64,000 nucleotides of DNA from Lophium mytilinum (taxonomy: Eukaryota; Ascomycota; Dothideomycetes; Mytilinidiales; Mytilinidiaceae). Made by a program: the position numbers and the translations under genes. The stretch lies in the NCBI GenBank assembly GCA_010093605.1, contig MU004189.1, positions 689,834 to 753,833 of the forward strand, in the 5' to 3' direction. Below the pieces are notes generated by a model. It did no database searches and was not told where the DNA came from. It saw only the letters and a program-made list of their open reading frames with translations. Positions 11,378-23,028 of this stretch are shown here, piece after piece (the stretch's first letter is position 1; every line of letters starts with the position of its first letter).

Positions 11378-12396
11378 GGTACTTCACTGGCTGGTCGTTT
11401 TGATATTGACTGCACAAGTTTATATGTACTCTGGCTTGCCACTTTCTATCGAGCTTAGATTCATCTCTAAAGTGTCAGATGAGGCATGACTCTCCGAGGA
11501 GCGTAAACCAAAGCAGCTCTCAGTGCTTTTGATCGACTAATTTTCCCACCTTTATGGTTGAATCCATCTTTCGAGCACTCGGGGAAGACTACAATATTTG
11601 GTTCTATCATTCTCAAATTCACAATTGCCGGTGCCAGGGGGCCATGTTGTGGTTCAAACGATCTCAATCTTGGGTATTGCGGTCTCAATATAGCTCTACG
11701 CATCCCCTGCCAGCAGCCATCAACCAAGGATTCTAATTACATGAGTTGGTGATTTTCCCCCGTCGGGAATCAGGGTCCAGCTTCATATAAAGCCAACGCT
11801 GTGGAATTGGGACTCTCCGACGCCACTGGTCTAGAACTAATGCGGCGCCAAAGTAGTGACGGTGTCGCACCGATCATACCCGAATGCGAGTCACACCGTG
11901 TGGCTCAGCATAGTTCCTATTAAAAGAAAAGTGTTCCCACTGGGGCGGGTTGTCAGGGATTAAATGCCGTACGACTGCAACAACGGGATTTAATCTATGC
12001 CCATGTACGGATGCATGGACCACAAAGTCTTGCAGACTCCTTGCGCCGTTGACATAGCACATCCCATAACAAGTACGCCCGACTAGGTTCTGCGAGTGTT
12101 GGGAACGTTCGATCATCGGCCGGAGTCACTGATCTGCAGCCATCTGTTGCTTGTGTTACGATGCCGGGGCAGGACTCATTCCTCCTCGGTGCTCATACAA
12201 AGCTGCCGTGTCTTCTTAAGTATGCGCGAGGTAGAATGGCACTCTCTCCTGATTGCTCGACGTATTGCTTTGCCGTTTAATGAACTCCAGCTTTTCCATT
12301 CCTTTACCTTCTGCCCTCTTACGAAGCTGCGATATATATATTTGAATCTTTCCCATTTTCACAACTTTAAATTACAGACCGTTCATTCAGACTGCT
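11378..12396. other. Intergenic region before the rhodopsin-domain gene
   Basis: No gene is seen in this 1-kb stretch. It contains a TATA run close to its right end (12332-12341), a palindromic CGGCCG at about 12116-12121, and a segment at 11969-11990 similar to one in the UbiA/P450-1 promoter. Confidence 0.5.
12332..12341 (+). promoter_or_regulatory. TATA box of the rhodopsin-domain gene
   Basis: An ATATATATAT run sits about 56 bp before the start codon, at the spacing expected for a core promoter with a short leader. Confidence 0.45.
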
Positions 12397-13609
12397 ATGG
12401 AGAATTACCCACTGGACGAGCATCATGGCCCATATACCCTTATCACACACATCGTACTCACTAGCATCGCAATGTTAGTAGTAGGATTGCGGTGCGTTGC
12501 ACGATTCACGTCTAGCGGTTTGAAAGCTGACGACTATGTGATGGTGATGGCGCTGGTGAGTACGAATGACCATTAGATCTCGTTTCTGTTCGCTAATAGC
12601 CACACAGATTGTCGCAATCACTAATTTGATTCTCACCTGTATCGGTGTGAGCCACGGTACCGGCAGACATGTATACTTTCTCAAACCAGACGATATTGTT
12701 ACCACCGTTTTGACAATGTTCCTCGGGGAGTTCCTTCTTCTGCTCAGTCTTTGTCTCGTCAAAGTCTCAGTTATGCTCTTTCTGCTTAATTTCGGCGGGC
12801 TGAAGAAATGGCTTAGGTGGACGCTACTGGGGAATATGAGCGTCATTTGCGTGTCGACGTTCGTGTTTATTGTTATTCTATGGAACCAGTGTAAGCCCGT
12901 GCAAGCGAACTGGAATGGGAAAGGAACGTGTATATCTGTGCAAGCACTAATGAGTGTTACTTATGTTTTGACTGGTAAGTTAAGCACCACAGTAGAAGCT
13001 ATTCGTACTCCACTAACACTTGCATCACAGCATTCACGATCTTAACGGATTTTATATCTGTCTTGCTGCCCTTTCCAATCATCTGGAAACTGAAACTTGA
13101 TATGAGGACCAAGATATCAATAATGGGGGTGATTGGCCTCGGGCTATTGTACGTACACCTGCCTTGCAACGTAAGGAATATCTAACACTCTCCCCAGTGC
13201 CGCGGCCTGCTCCATCGTCCGTATTTGTCTAGTTAAAGATCTCCGCCACTCCCGCGAGGATCCAACCTGGGACCTCGTAAATCTTGGCGTTTGGACGGTC
13301 GTCGAGCTCCACGTCGCCATCATCGTCGCATCGCTCCCGCCCTGCCGCGCCCTCGCGCTCCGCCTATACTCTAAGCTTCGAGGCCGTCCATACCAAGCGA
13401 CGGTTTATCCAGGGTCTTCGGGCGCGTCGCGGACAAAGCAGAGCAAGTACTCGACGAAGAATGGGAGCGTAGATGTGAATGTGTATGACAGGACTCAGGA
13501 CGGGTGGTTGAGGATGGACGGTATCGAGGCGAGGGGGGATGCGGGGAGTGATAGGAGCACGAGTGTTTTGCCACTGAATGCGAATGCGGCGGCGAGTAGT
13601 GCTGCATGA
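12397..13609 (+). CDS. Fungal rhodopsin-domain (SAT4-like) seven-helix membrane protein
   Basis: Four exons (12397-12555, 12608-12974, 13031-13148, 13198-13609) give 351 residues. The N-terminal side starts just before a helix that ends in VGLRCVARF, followed by LKADDYVMVMA, the usual first-loop signature of this family. Six more hydrophobic helices follow, including CLVKVSVMLFLLNF and AFTILTDFISVLLPFPIIWKL, then a Ser/Gly-rich cytoplasmic tail of about 85 residues. Such proteins are abundant in Pezizomycotina, are often found in secondary-metabolite clusters, and have mostly unknown roles (membrane sensor or, rarely, enzyme). Position between P450-2 and the downstream cluster genes suggests, but does not prove, a link to the pathway. 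Confidence 0.87.
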
Positions 13610-15052
13610 AATATTATCCGACGGGAACTGAAATTGCTAAAATCTTGTGGTTTTGTAATAGATCTACGTATGTTAGCTCTTGTAACATACAAGGAGTCAT
13701 ACAAAGCTTACTTAGATAAAGATTAGGAGATATGATGAGGCGCTTTCCCTAGACGACGTAAGGTCGAAGCATCCTAGTATCACGGCAAGTCAGTACAATT
13801 CTCCGGCGTGTTTTTGAACTTTAGTAGTATTTGATGTAGTTACTCAGACGATGTCGGTTGAAAGTGATCATGAACCGCAGAAGGTTTCACTTCGGCAAAA
13901 TGGTATTCGTCACAACTGGGTTTCATGGGAACGAAAAGAGAGCACTTACTTTATCTTAGGAACAAATTTCTTGCTGGTACATGGCTTAAAAACAGCGGGG
14001 AGCTCACATTTCCCTTTCGGTGTTCGGACTTCTATTCATTTAATCCTCTACTTCCTACACTTTTCTCACTATGTGACATCTCTAATCATTTCGAATCATT
14101 CACGTCTCTCTTGTGTTCAAAATGAGTCGAAATAGATCATTTACTCTACTAGAGATACAGCTTAAACTTTCAGTGGCTCATAGCCTACGTAACACTGCAC
14201 AAGGTGTACGCTAAGTTCTGAACTCAGGATGAGTCGATTTGCCATGCTGCTATTGGTCAGAACCGCGAGACCTAGCCACTTTTGGGAAGATTCTTGCTGC
14301 TTCCATTATCCTGCAGACATTTAGATCCAAAGGACTAGGAGATCTCAGTAGGTTCTACCACTCTCATAAATCACTCTTAATATGCATAAGTCTGTGCACA
14401 CTTGTTTAACACTGCTTGGGGCACCACCACGGGATATCAAGTATCGAGGCGCCTATGTTAACAGCACGCAGTGCAGATTAGACTCCTTTTTCACAAAGTG
14501 GCTGTTTAATGAATGAGCTAGTCCTGACAGTGGTTTCGATTGAACAAGATCGGAAGCATGTAGTAATATTTTCTTGTGGTCTAATTTTATAAATCAGCCT
14601 TCCCCATTTCAACAGCACACATATCTAAAATGACAAGCTCGATTCTTTACGTCAAGGAAATACAAGAAAAGTAGGTATAAAGTACTCCAACAACGTGCAT
14701 ATCATCGTGGATTGATCACAGCAGCGCCTTTCTTTCAAAAATATCAGTAGTAATTAGTCCTTTTCAAGTCATCTGGGCAAACAATTTGGGAAGCGTTCAA
14801 AGGCTAACTGGCAGAGAAATCGAGAGGATATAGAAGAGTACACACGAATATCTAGAGTGTAAGAGAGTATCATGGAAGGACGGTGAATGATTGATAGTCA
14901 CGTGAGAGCGCGTTCAACGTGCATAAATAGCTCTAGACTGACAAGCGAAGCTACGTCCTTCAACTCAACATCCACCCCCTGACCCCGGAGCTGATCCCCC
15001 ATAACGTCGCGATACATAGCCGCCCGGCCCACTCCAACTAGTACACCAGATC
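13610..15052. other. AT-richer intergenic stretch, no gene seen
   Basis: The 1.44-kb region is visibly poorer in G+C than the flanking coding DNA. Its frames (for example 13851-14135 on the plus strand) have no recognisable domain. I find no repeats beyond short runs. The right end, with CATAAATAG near 14920, should hold the promoter of the next gene. Confidence 0.5.
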
Positions 15053-17497
15053 ATGGACGAGGGGCCAAACATGTACTCGAACCCCATGGAATTTCTGCAG
15101 CAGATGGGCGTCGGCCCGCCGGGGGGACTTCCGATGCCGTCGTCATTTCCCAGTGCTAAAGAAGTCCGATCAAAGGCGCGACCTCTATCCAGGAACGTTC
15201 TGGAAAATTGGAAGACTCTGAACACCATCATAGAGAGACATGAGGCCACAATCCAGAAGCGATGGTCGAAGAAGACGAAAGAGAGCCGGAAGAGAATTCT
15301 GCTCTCATCTTGGCCCGACATGAACGCGACTCATCGTCCTGACCTACAAGCATTCAAGATGAACTCAGTGCGCCGACTGAGAGAACAAGAAAGAACGAGA
15401 GCGGCCTACCTGTGGCCATATATCAACATAGAAGATCTGGCTAAATCCAAGCTACTTCTACTATTCATAAATGCGAGAGGGCGCAACCCACCAGATGCAT
15501 TTGCTCGGGCCGACATTGAGGCATGTCACTTTGGAATGATATCCGGTGCTATCATGCCCGCTTTCCTGAATGAGTACGTCATGATGTTCACGGGAAGACA
15601 TAGTCCTGATACGTACGGCGAACTTCTTTCTTGGGACGATCATCCCGACGCGTTCGAGTGGTTTCAGACTCAACGTGGCTGTGCACATCCGGGAGAAGGG
15701 CTTATGATTCTCGAGATCCAAGACCGCCTGTATTCCTTTCTAGTGCATACTTGCAAGTTGATTCTCCACGAGATACCTGAAGCTAGCCTACTGGATTCAA
15801 GCACTCCTGTCCAACCAGAACCCCCCTCAGTATCAGCAAACGAGACAGGGCTTTCTTCGCTAGCCATCACTGCCGCTGAAGCTCCATATCGCCTTCCAGC
15901 AGCGCTTGATTTGATGCGTTTGGAGTCGATTGTGGCAGCAAAACTATCAGCTGCGGAGGATCATGTCTTGGCACTGCGCGAGGACCCAGGCTACTTTGCG
16001 AGGGATCTCCTCGAATGGAAAGACCACCGTCAGGAGTGTCTACCTGATACCCTCGGACGTCAACACCCCCTACTCAGTGACCCTTTCAAGGAACCGATAC
16101 TGTGGGAACGGGTTGTTCAGAACGCCTTGACCACTGCAATTTCCAACCTGGAAATGTGGCATTCTGCCCACGAGCAAATCGCCAGTCTAGAGCTTTTGCA
16201 ACAGAAACATGCACCAAACATATCCCCAGACAAAGACTTGCCAGAAGAATATGCTTTCGCATTGTACAGGCTCCTACACCACCTCAAGCAGTTCAGTAAA
16301 GGACCTATTGGGGCCCTCAAAGTTGGATTTAGCGCCTCACCACCCATGCGTCCCTACTTCCATCGCGCCCCACATGATTCAAACTTTCCAAACAAGATTC
16401 GCGTCGGCAACACGACTGGTCTGCCCAAAGACCAAGACCGAGATGAACTCAGGTGGATAATGATGGCCCTATTTGACGATCAACAGCTTCATCTCGCTGG
16501 CCTGAACACGCTAACAGATGAGCTTAACCGACTGACACAAAGTAGCTTGAAAGCTCGGCAGCTCACGTCCTCATGGGTCGATGATCAAGTATCAGATCTG
16601 TCTGTGTACTCGCAGTGTCTGCATCAAATCCAAATCTATCAACCTTGGGCCGCGACATTCGAAGACAAGATGGCCGAAGTGGTCGATGAGCTTCGCAATG
16701 ACTATGTTACAGGAGTAGAGAAGTTCATGACTCCGTACTTTCACACCAGCTTTCAAGGTGCTCTTGGAGCTCTTGGCAATCCTTCGGGAGGCAGATTCCA
16801 TTATCCCGTCGACAAGCCGCGGAATCGCAAGAATACCGAAGCGATGAGGGAGGCCGAAACGGAACTGGATGCCTTCTGGCGTGTGCTACAACTGGACTTG
16901 GAACGCAATCATGCCATCACGCCTCGCCTTCGGCTCCTTCTTTCACGACCAATTCAGCGGACACCAGCTTGGACTGAAGCTGCCAGAAAGCCGACATCAG
17001 GTGTTGAAGCGTTGTTGAAACCCCTCTCCGATATAAACCTACACTTAGAGCATAGCACAGAGCATACGATCGGCCGCGACGAAATTCCTACTCGGAAGGA
17101 GAAGCCCAAGACTCGTGGAGCGATAAAGCAAGCTGAGATCGTTCCCGAAGCAGAACCTATCAACCACCAAGCACCGGAAAAAAGCCCGCTATTCAAAGTA
17201 GACAAGCGTGCGTTGAGAGTCTTGAAAACCATCTTCTTTGAGCCATCGGCATCAGCCCAACCAGGCGAAATAGCGTGGGGTGACTTTCTTCACGCAATGG
17301 CATCTACTGGATTCGAGTTCTTCAAGCTGGGCGGATCGAAGTGGCACTTCATTCCTACGAAGCTGGACAGTGAGCGTCCTATCCAAATACATGAGCCACA
17401 TCCGACCGGGAAGATTCCTTACTACACGGCTTTGCGGCATGGTAGGAGATTGTTTCGGGCGTATGGATGGGATAGGGATATGTTTGCATTAGAGTAA
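15053..17497 (+). CDS. Large orphan fungal protein with HicA-like C-terminal domain
   Basis: An intronless frame of 814 residues. Most of it is helical, soluble and without any domain I can name. It contains a helical stretch after RPLSRNVLENWKTLN, two leucine-rich segments and a charged linker near 690-720. The last 90 residues are distinctive: a helix (GDFLHAMASTGFEF), then GGSKWHFIP, IQIHEPHP and a final helix HGRRLFRAYGW. This order matches the alpha-beta-beta-beta-alpha fold of HicA-type RNA-binding domains, with Lys where HicA has its catalytic His. Similar proteins recur as unnamed products in Pezizomycotina genomes. No membrane or secretion signal is seen. A place in the neighbouring metabolic cluster is uncertain. 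Confidence 0.8.
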   Translation: MDEGPNMYSNPMEFLQQMGVGPPGGLPMPSSFPSAKEVRSKARPLSRNVLENWKTLNTIIERHEATIQKRWSKKTKESRKRILLSSWPDMNATHRPDLQAFKMNSVRRLREQERTRAAYLWPYINIEDLAKSKLLLLFINARGRNPPDAFARADIEACHFGMISGAIMPAFLNEYVMMFTGRHSPDTYGELLSWDDHPDAFEWFQTQRGCAHPGEGLMILEIQDRLYSFLVHTCKLILHEIPEASLLDSSTPVQPEPPSVSANETGLSSLAITAAEAPYRLPAALDLMRLESIVAAKLSAAEDHVLALREDPGYFARDLLEWKDHRQECLPDTLGRQHPLLSDPFKEPILWERVVQNALTTAISNLEMWHSAHEQIASLELLQQKHAPNISPDKDLPEEYAFALYRLLHHLKQFSKGPIGALKVGFSASPPMRPYFHRAPHDSNFPNKIRVGNTTGLPKDQDRDELRWIMMALFDDQQLHLAGLNTLTDELNRLTQSSLKARQLTSSWVDDQVSDLSVYSQCLHQIQIYQPWAATFEDKMAEVVDELRNDYVTGVEKFMTPYFHTSFQGALGALGNPSGGRFHYPVDKPRNRKNTEAMREAETELDAFWRVLQLDLERNHAITPRLRLLLSRPIQRTPAWTEAARKPTSGVEALLKPLSDINLHLEHSTEHTIGRDEIPTRKEKPKTRGAIKQAEIVPEAEPINHQAPEKSPLFKVDKRALRVLKTIFFEPSASAQPGEIAWGDFLHAMASTGFEFFKLGGSKWHFIPTKLDSERPIQIHEPHPTGKIPYYTALRHGRRLFRAYGWDRDMFALE

Positions 17498-18272
17498 GCA
17501 TATGGACATGTAGGCCTCCAGTCATTAGGACGAGTAATTCGACGAGATCTCGTTGATGTTTCGGGGTATGTAGTCTTGCTCATCAACCCAAAATTGGAAT
17601 TCCAAATACACTTATTCAGCTGCCATCGAATACGAATAATTGCCCCAGTAGATTCCCGTCGGAGTCTCCGGACGCTCAGTTGGCCTTTCTTGGAGTTCTC
17701 CGGTCTTCCTAGGAGAAAGTAAAGGAATACGAGAATATACGTGGCCAGCAGGGGCAATGAAGCTTGGCAAAATCGTATACCAGTCCTCATGAAGCTGCTA
17801 ACGTAAGGTAAACCAGTGGGAACTCCGTCTTCGTAATCGACCCACTGCTGTCAACGCTTCCGAGACAGTATTTGACTACGAAATTTGAGCCTTTTTCGGT
17901 ATAGCTCGTGAATGACTGATATTAGACAGCTTCTGTATTTGTGTAGAAAGACCGAACGAAATAGCCAACTACAATGTAGAAAGGTGCCATGATAAGCAAC
18001 CAGGGAATGTTGACCGTACTTCTAAAGCCTTAGTATAAGCTAAAAAGGGATATATTTTTGCACGCTCATACTATACCGAAACCGCCCCAAATTTTGCCTG
18101 GTGCTAAGCAGTAACCCAACGAATCAGTTACCGCCACATTCTTTCTCCCAGCGTCTATTCGGGGGAGTATATTATGACAGTCTTCTGTCCTCCCAAAAGC
18201 AATATTCAACCTTGATAAACTTCAGCACTTCATTTCCCTTCCAGCCCAAAAATCGATTTCAATCTCGGAACA
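17498..18272. other. Intergenic region before the GMC gene
   Basis: No gene is seen. A TATA-like GTATATTATG lies at about 18167, roughly 105 bp before the GMC start, followed by a pyrimidine-rich leader. Confidence 0.5.
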
Positions 18273-20579
18273 ATGTCTGCCGAACAGTTCATCAAGAAGT
18301 CCTATGACTATGTCATTATTGGTGGAGGGACAGCGGGGTTGGTACTCGCAGCGCGTCTATCAGAGGACGAAGCTGTGACCGTTAGTGTACTAGAAGCGGG
18401 TAGTAATCGGCTGAACGACCCTATGATTGATGCGCCGAACAACTTCATGGGGCTATGGGATAAACCGGAATACGACTGGGCGTACAAGACAGTTCCTCAG
18501 GTAGGCCAAATACGTCGTAGAAAGGTGTTTGTTGTAAGCTGAGTGTTAATTGCTATTACAGAAAGGGTTGGACAATCGAGTCGTGTACTGGCCTCGGGGC
18601 CGCTGCCTCGGAGGCTCCAGCACTATCAACTTCAATATGTTTTCTCTGGCCTCGAAACAAGACCTGGACAACTGGGGCGAACTGGGCAATGAAGGGTGGA
18701 CTTTTGATGATTTGGCGCCGTACTACCGCAAATTCGAACATTATACTCCAGCATCGAAAGATCTGGACGCCAAGCTGGGAGGTGCTTCAAAATGTGTTGA
18801 TCCGTTGCTCCGTGGAACGGACGGTCCGGTTCAGGTATGTACGCCTATGCATACCGTACCAAGAACAGGTCTTGTGCACTCTTGCTTGCCACTGCCCGAG
18901 GTACTCCAACGATTAGCGAGAAGACGAGATCGAACGGATGAATGTATACGCCAGGAACCAGAGCAGATTCACGCGCTTCTATTCCATCGATCTTGCTACC
19001 TTTCGGGCTTGTTTACATCAAGAAGTCGGTAGACTTCAGAAGTAGGGGAAAGAAGGAGTGCACAAACCTACGTTCTAGTACTGTAGAATTCCTACAGAGA
19101 TGCTGACTTTCGTAGGTCTGTTGGTCCGAATCAGATGTTGCGTGGCAACAGGAAATGTGGCCGCCAACGTGCTTAAATGCTGGGTACCCGCAACCGCAAG
19201 ACCCACGATCTGGCTCGTCGTTAGGCGGTTTCAACCAACCGCTTCTCGTGGATCCTATCACCATGAAACGCAGGTACGTTTGACCCGTGAAGAGCGTTTA
19301 CAGCTCCCAGGACCGCGGACTGATAGACACACAGCTATTCAGCTCGGGCATTCTACGAACCGAACACGCAGCGTTCTAACCTTTCAGTTCTCGCGGACGC
19401 TTTGGTGACAAAGATTGGCTTTGAGAAGGGTGAGATTGTAAAGGCTACTGGCGTCTCCTTTAAATCAGGCGGCACTTCATTCTCTGTGAAAGTCTTGAAA
19501 GAAGTCATCGTTTGCGGCGGAACGATCAACTCGCCTCAGATTCTTGAGCTCTCCGGAATCGGCTCCTCAGATATCTTGCAGGAAAATGGGATTGAAGTGA
19601 TAGTCGACAATCCTAATGTCGGGGAGAACCTGTGCGATCACTCTGCGTCGGGCATTAGCTTCGTAAGTTCTCAATCGAAAACCATGACTAAGTGGAACTA
19701 ACACTTCTTTCTCAGGCAGTCAAAGATGAGTATCCCACCGCAGAAGTCCTCCTTCGCAACCCCGAAATCGCCCAGCAAGCTTTCATGGGTTGGATGGAGC
19801 ACAAAGCCGGACCCCTCGCAAACGCCCCAACAACGGTCGCCTTCCTCCCCATCACGACCCTGGTCCCTGATACCACTCCCGTCGAGCTCAAGGCCCGCGT
19901 AGACTCCCTCGTGTCTACCCACCAGGCGGCCCATCCCGAGACCAGCGTCAGTCGCACCGCCCTTATCACCCGCCAGCTCTTCAGCCCCGGCGAAGCCGCC
20001 GTCCAATTGCTCTTCTTCGCCGTCGGCCTGGACCGCTACCACTCCTCCGCGGCTGGCCTCTTCAATCACTCCGCGCCTGGGAACTGGGTCTCGATGGTCG
20101 GATGCAGCACACACTCTCTATCGCGCGGAAGCATCCACATCAAGTCATCCGATCCAGCCACACCACCGGCAATCGACCCCGCTTATTTCAGCCACCCACT
20201 TGACCTCGAAATCGCCTCCCAGGCAATGCTGCGAATGGTGGAGCTAGCTAAGGTAGAGCCGCTGCGGTCGTGCCTCAAGCTGGATGAGCAGGGGAACCCG
20301 ATCGTGCACCCGGAGCACCAGGCTCCAACAACTCGGGCGGAGGCTGAGGCGTGGGTGAGGAAGTTGACGGCCACGGAGTACCATCCTGCGGGCACATGTG
20401 CTATGCTCCCGCGGGAGAAAGGGGGCGTCGTAGATAGTGAGCTAAGAGTGTACGGGACGAGTAATGTGAGGGTTGTGGATGCTAGCGTTTTTCCGACGCA
20501 TGTGCAGGGCAATATTATAAGCTGCGTATATGCAGTTGCGGAGAAGGCGGCGGATATAATCAAGGCGGAGATGAAATAG
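18273..20579 (+). CDS. GMC-family flavin oxidoreductase
   Basis: Five exons (18273-18500, 18562-18834, 19116-19273, 19335-19662, 19716-20579) give 616 residues. The FAD Rossmann motif is DYVIIGGGTAGLVLAARLSE near residue 12. GMC signature 1 is GRCLGGSSTINFN, and signature 2 is GTINSPQILELSGIG. The catalytic His lies in EYHPAGTCAM, and a second conserved His is in PTHVQGN. There is no signal peptide, so it is probably intracellular, unlike secreted glucose or aryl-alcohol oxidases. Members oxidise alcohols or act in secondary metabolism. Intron 2 is 281 nt, far longer than the others, but phase and protein continuity (GPVQ to VCWSES) support it. The gene lies between the orphan gene and the cluster regulator. 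Confidence 0.9.
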
Positions 20580-21281
20580 GAAGAGACGTGGCAGATATTA
20601 GGGAGCAGATAGAGCGAACAAAGAGATAAGAGATTATAGACCTTGAGAATACTGGATTTTAGTGTATGGAATTGGAAACTTGCAATGATAAGAAGAAGCA
20701 GAACCGCGCATCAGTCATTATATTGCTACTTGAACTTGGTGGTAGCTTACTGCGATACCCCTCGGGCGAGATCTGCTTCGACAGCGGCGAAAACTGCCTT
20801 GACCACGGCGAAATGTGCCTTGACTACGGCGAATTCTGCCGTACTTTTTCAATCTTCAGTGTGACCTCGATTTTCCCATTTGTAAGACGGCGAAAATGGC
20901 CATGGCTAAACACATATCAATACGTGAAGGCATCGTAATGACCTAGCAGTCATAGACTTTTCATCGCATCTACTTCTCTACTTTGATATTCTCTACGTGT
21001 CCGACAAGAAATCAAAAGGCCCAATTACGCCAGGGTCCTCAACGGTATCGGTACGTGGCACGCCCTGGACTGGTATTGACTAAGCTCGCCGGTTTCCACC
21101 CGTGGGGCTTTCCAGTAGATTCGGGGGCACAGACGATTGTTCAATTGGCCATTGCCGCGAAAGGATATCCAACAGCGACATTTTCGAACAAGTACGGAAG
21201 CGCCTTTTGGTATTTGAGTGTATTGGAGGTGTGGACAAAGAGTTTGAGAAGAGCTGGAATAGCCCACATCAGACGGGTCAG
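20580..21281. other. Convergent intergenic region
   Basis: The region lies between the 3' ends of the GMC gene and the regulator gene. Besides the 21-nt tandem repeat nothing is recognisable. Confidence 0.5.
20773..20835 (+). repeat. Three tandem 21-nt units
   Basis: Three consecutive 21-nt units, followed by the first five bases of a fourth, share the core CTGCCTTGACCACGGCGAAA with a few substitutions. They lie about 190 bp after the GMC stop codon, outside any supported gene. A short frame through them would read a Cys-Leu-Asp-x-Gly-Glu-x heptad. Confidence 0.75.
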
Positions 21282-23028
21282 TCAAACCATAGTGCTGACC
21301 AAGTTCAGCAAAGCGCCCAGATTATCGACTCCAGCGTTCCACTTATCCAAATTCTGTGCATTGGATGGCGAGTAGCGTGAGTTCTGTGCATCGATCAGAT
21401 CGCCTAGGGTTTCCAATCCGCTCGTATGAAGAATGCGGGTAGCTTCATACTCTAACTCCCAAGCAGACTCCGTGGGCGCATCCCAAAGACTTTTTAGGCC
21501 AGGAAGCGGGAGAAACCTGTAGCTTTGCGATGGGTCGCAAGGGATTCCGGTCTTGATGCATATGACGCAGCCAATAAGGAACCATAGATGCGCAAGTCTG
21601 CAGAGTCTCAATTAACAAGAATTCGCAAGCCACACATAGATGGGTAAGATATACCGTCGTTGAGACTCGGCAAGGATCCAATCTTCCCAATTCAAACTCG
21701 GGCTAGAAAGCTCACTCTGGAATGTGGATCCTACGCAAGCGTCTTTGAATGACATATAAAGAGTCTACGCAGGTCAGCTATTGAAAGTGGGATTGTGACC
21801 GGCGACCTACATGCAATGCCATGAGAAGCTCCAGACTAGTACTTTCACTCTCGGGAGATTGGTCAATGATACACATGATCAGGTAAACCATGCAAGCTTG
21901 CACTGCCGCAAGCAACTCGAATATGGGCATGTGGTGCTTCTTTCAATGGTCAGAACGAGATGAATACGGGGTGGACAGAAACATACCTCGTTGATGAAAC
22001 GACGATACTCGGCTCTGATGGCACACCAGAGATAGAACTTTGTTTCAGCTGTTCGAGAAGCAAAAATTTGCGCAATGCTCATGCAGGTTGACAATGCTTC
22101 AGGTAGAGCACCTTTTGGTGACTTCGAGAGGAGGTGCGAATGCGGATGGATATACCAAGGAAAAGTGTTCCTTCGTAGCATCATTGTGGGAAACGATCTC
22201 ACCGCCTGAATTACAAGGTTGGCGTTGTGCTGAGCATGAGGCCGCTCCTTTTGCAGAACTGCTAGGAGATGAGAGTCTAGCTCTACCATATAATTCTCAT
22301 TCACCACGGATAGAGAGACACCTGTACTCGTCCATGTGCACCAGGACGGCGATTTCTGGTCGCCTTTGTAGTATGGAGTCATTGAGACGTCCGATAAGCT
22401 TTGAAGTTGACCGGAAGTATCATAATCGAATGCGAGAAACCCATCGAGTGTGAGTGACTCGTTGAATGAAAATGTCTGCGCGTTTGGGTCAATCGATGGA
22501 GGACTGTCGCTGTTGGTAAAATGATGTTCGGCGTAACCCATGGCTAGATGGTCGGTAAAAGGAACATTTGCACTAGAAAAGTTCCCGCCGTCCGCATACA
22601 ATGACCAGGGTGCAAGAGAGACACTTGGTGTATCCGAAGGCCTTGGGACTATCTCGGGGGCTGTTCTCGATGAAGTAGGCAAGGCGCGCCTCGGATCTGT
22701 AGCCGCTCCATCGTACACGCACTCAATGTTCTTCTTCTTACACCGCGTACAAGGTGTTTCAAAGCTGCATTTTATCTTCGTAGCATTACACGCGCGACAT
22801 GATCGCGGCCGTTTGCGCTTACGACTACCACAGTAACGAAGATGCCGATGGCTTGAAGATTCTGCCCCAAATGGTTAGATACTATGGAGTAGGCATATAG
22901 GCCCTAGAGGACGTCCTACCACTGGAGAAAGGTTTCTTGCATTGGGAGCAAAAGTAAACGGCACTTGGCGAAGACGAATCGTGAGACAGGCGGCTAGATG
23001 AATTGGTAGAGGCCGACTGTCTTTCCAT
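21282..23028 (-). CDS. C2H2-like plus Zn2Cys6 transcription factor
   Basis: Five exons (23028-22920, 22861-21987, 21939-21811, 21764-21655, 21597-21282) give 512 residues. Residues 26-48 form a zinc finger, YFCSQCKKPF ending in HRHLRYC, split by the first intron. It is followed at about 58-85 by a complete Zn2Cys6 motif, SCRACNATKIKC then CTRCKKKNIEC. The middle is Ser/Pro-rich. The rest follows the helical fungal regulator domain, including WEDWILAESQRR and HLWFLIGCVICIKTG. This finger combination is a known Pezizomycotina regulator class, often cluster-specific. It lies next to the GMC gene, convergent with it. Two acceptors are ambiguous: the second intron ends in AAG, and the fourth could shift by 9 nt. 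Confidence 0.85.
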
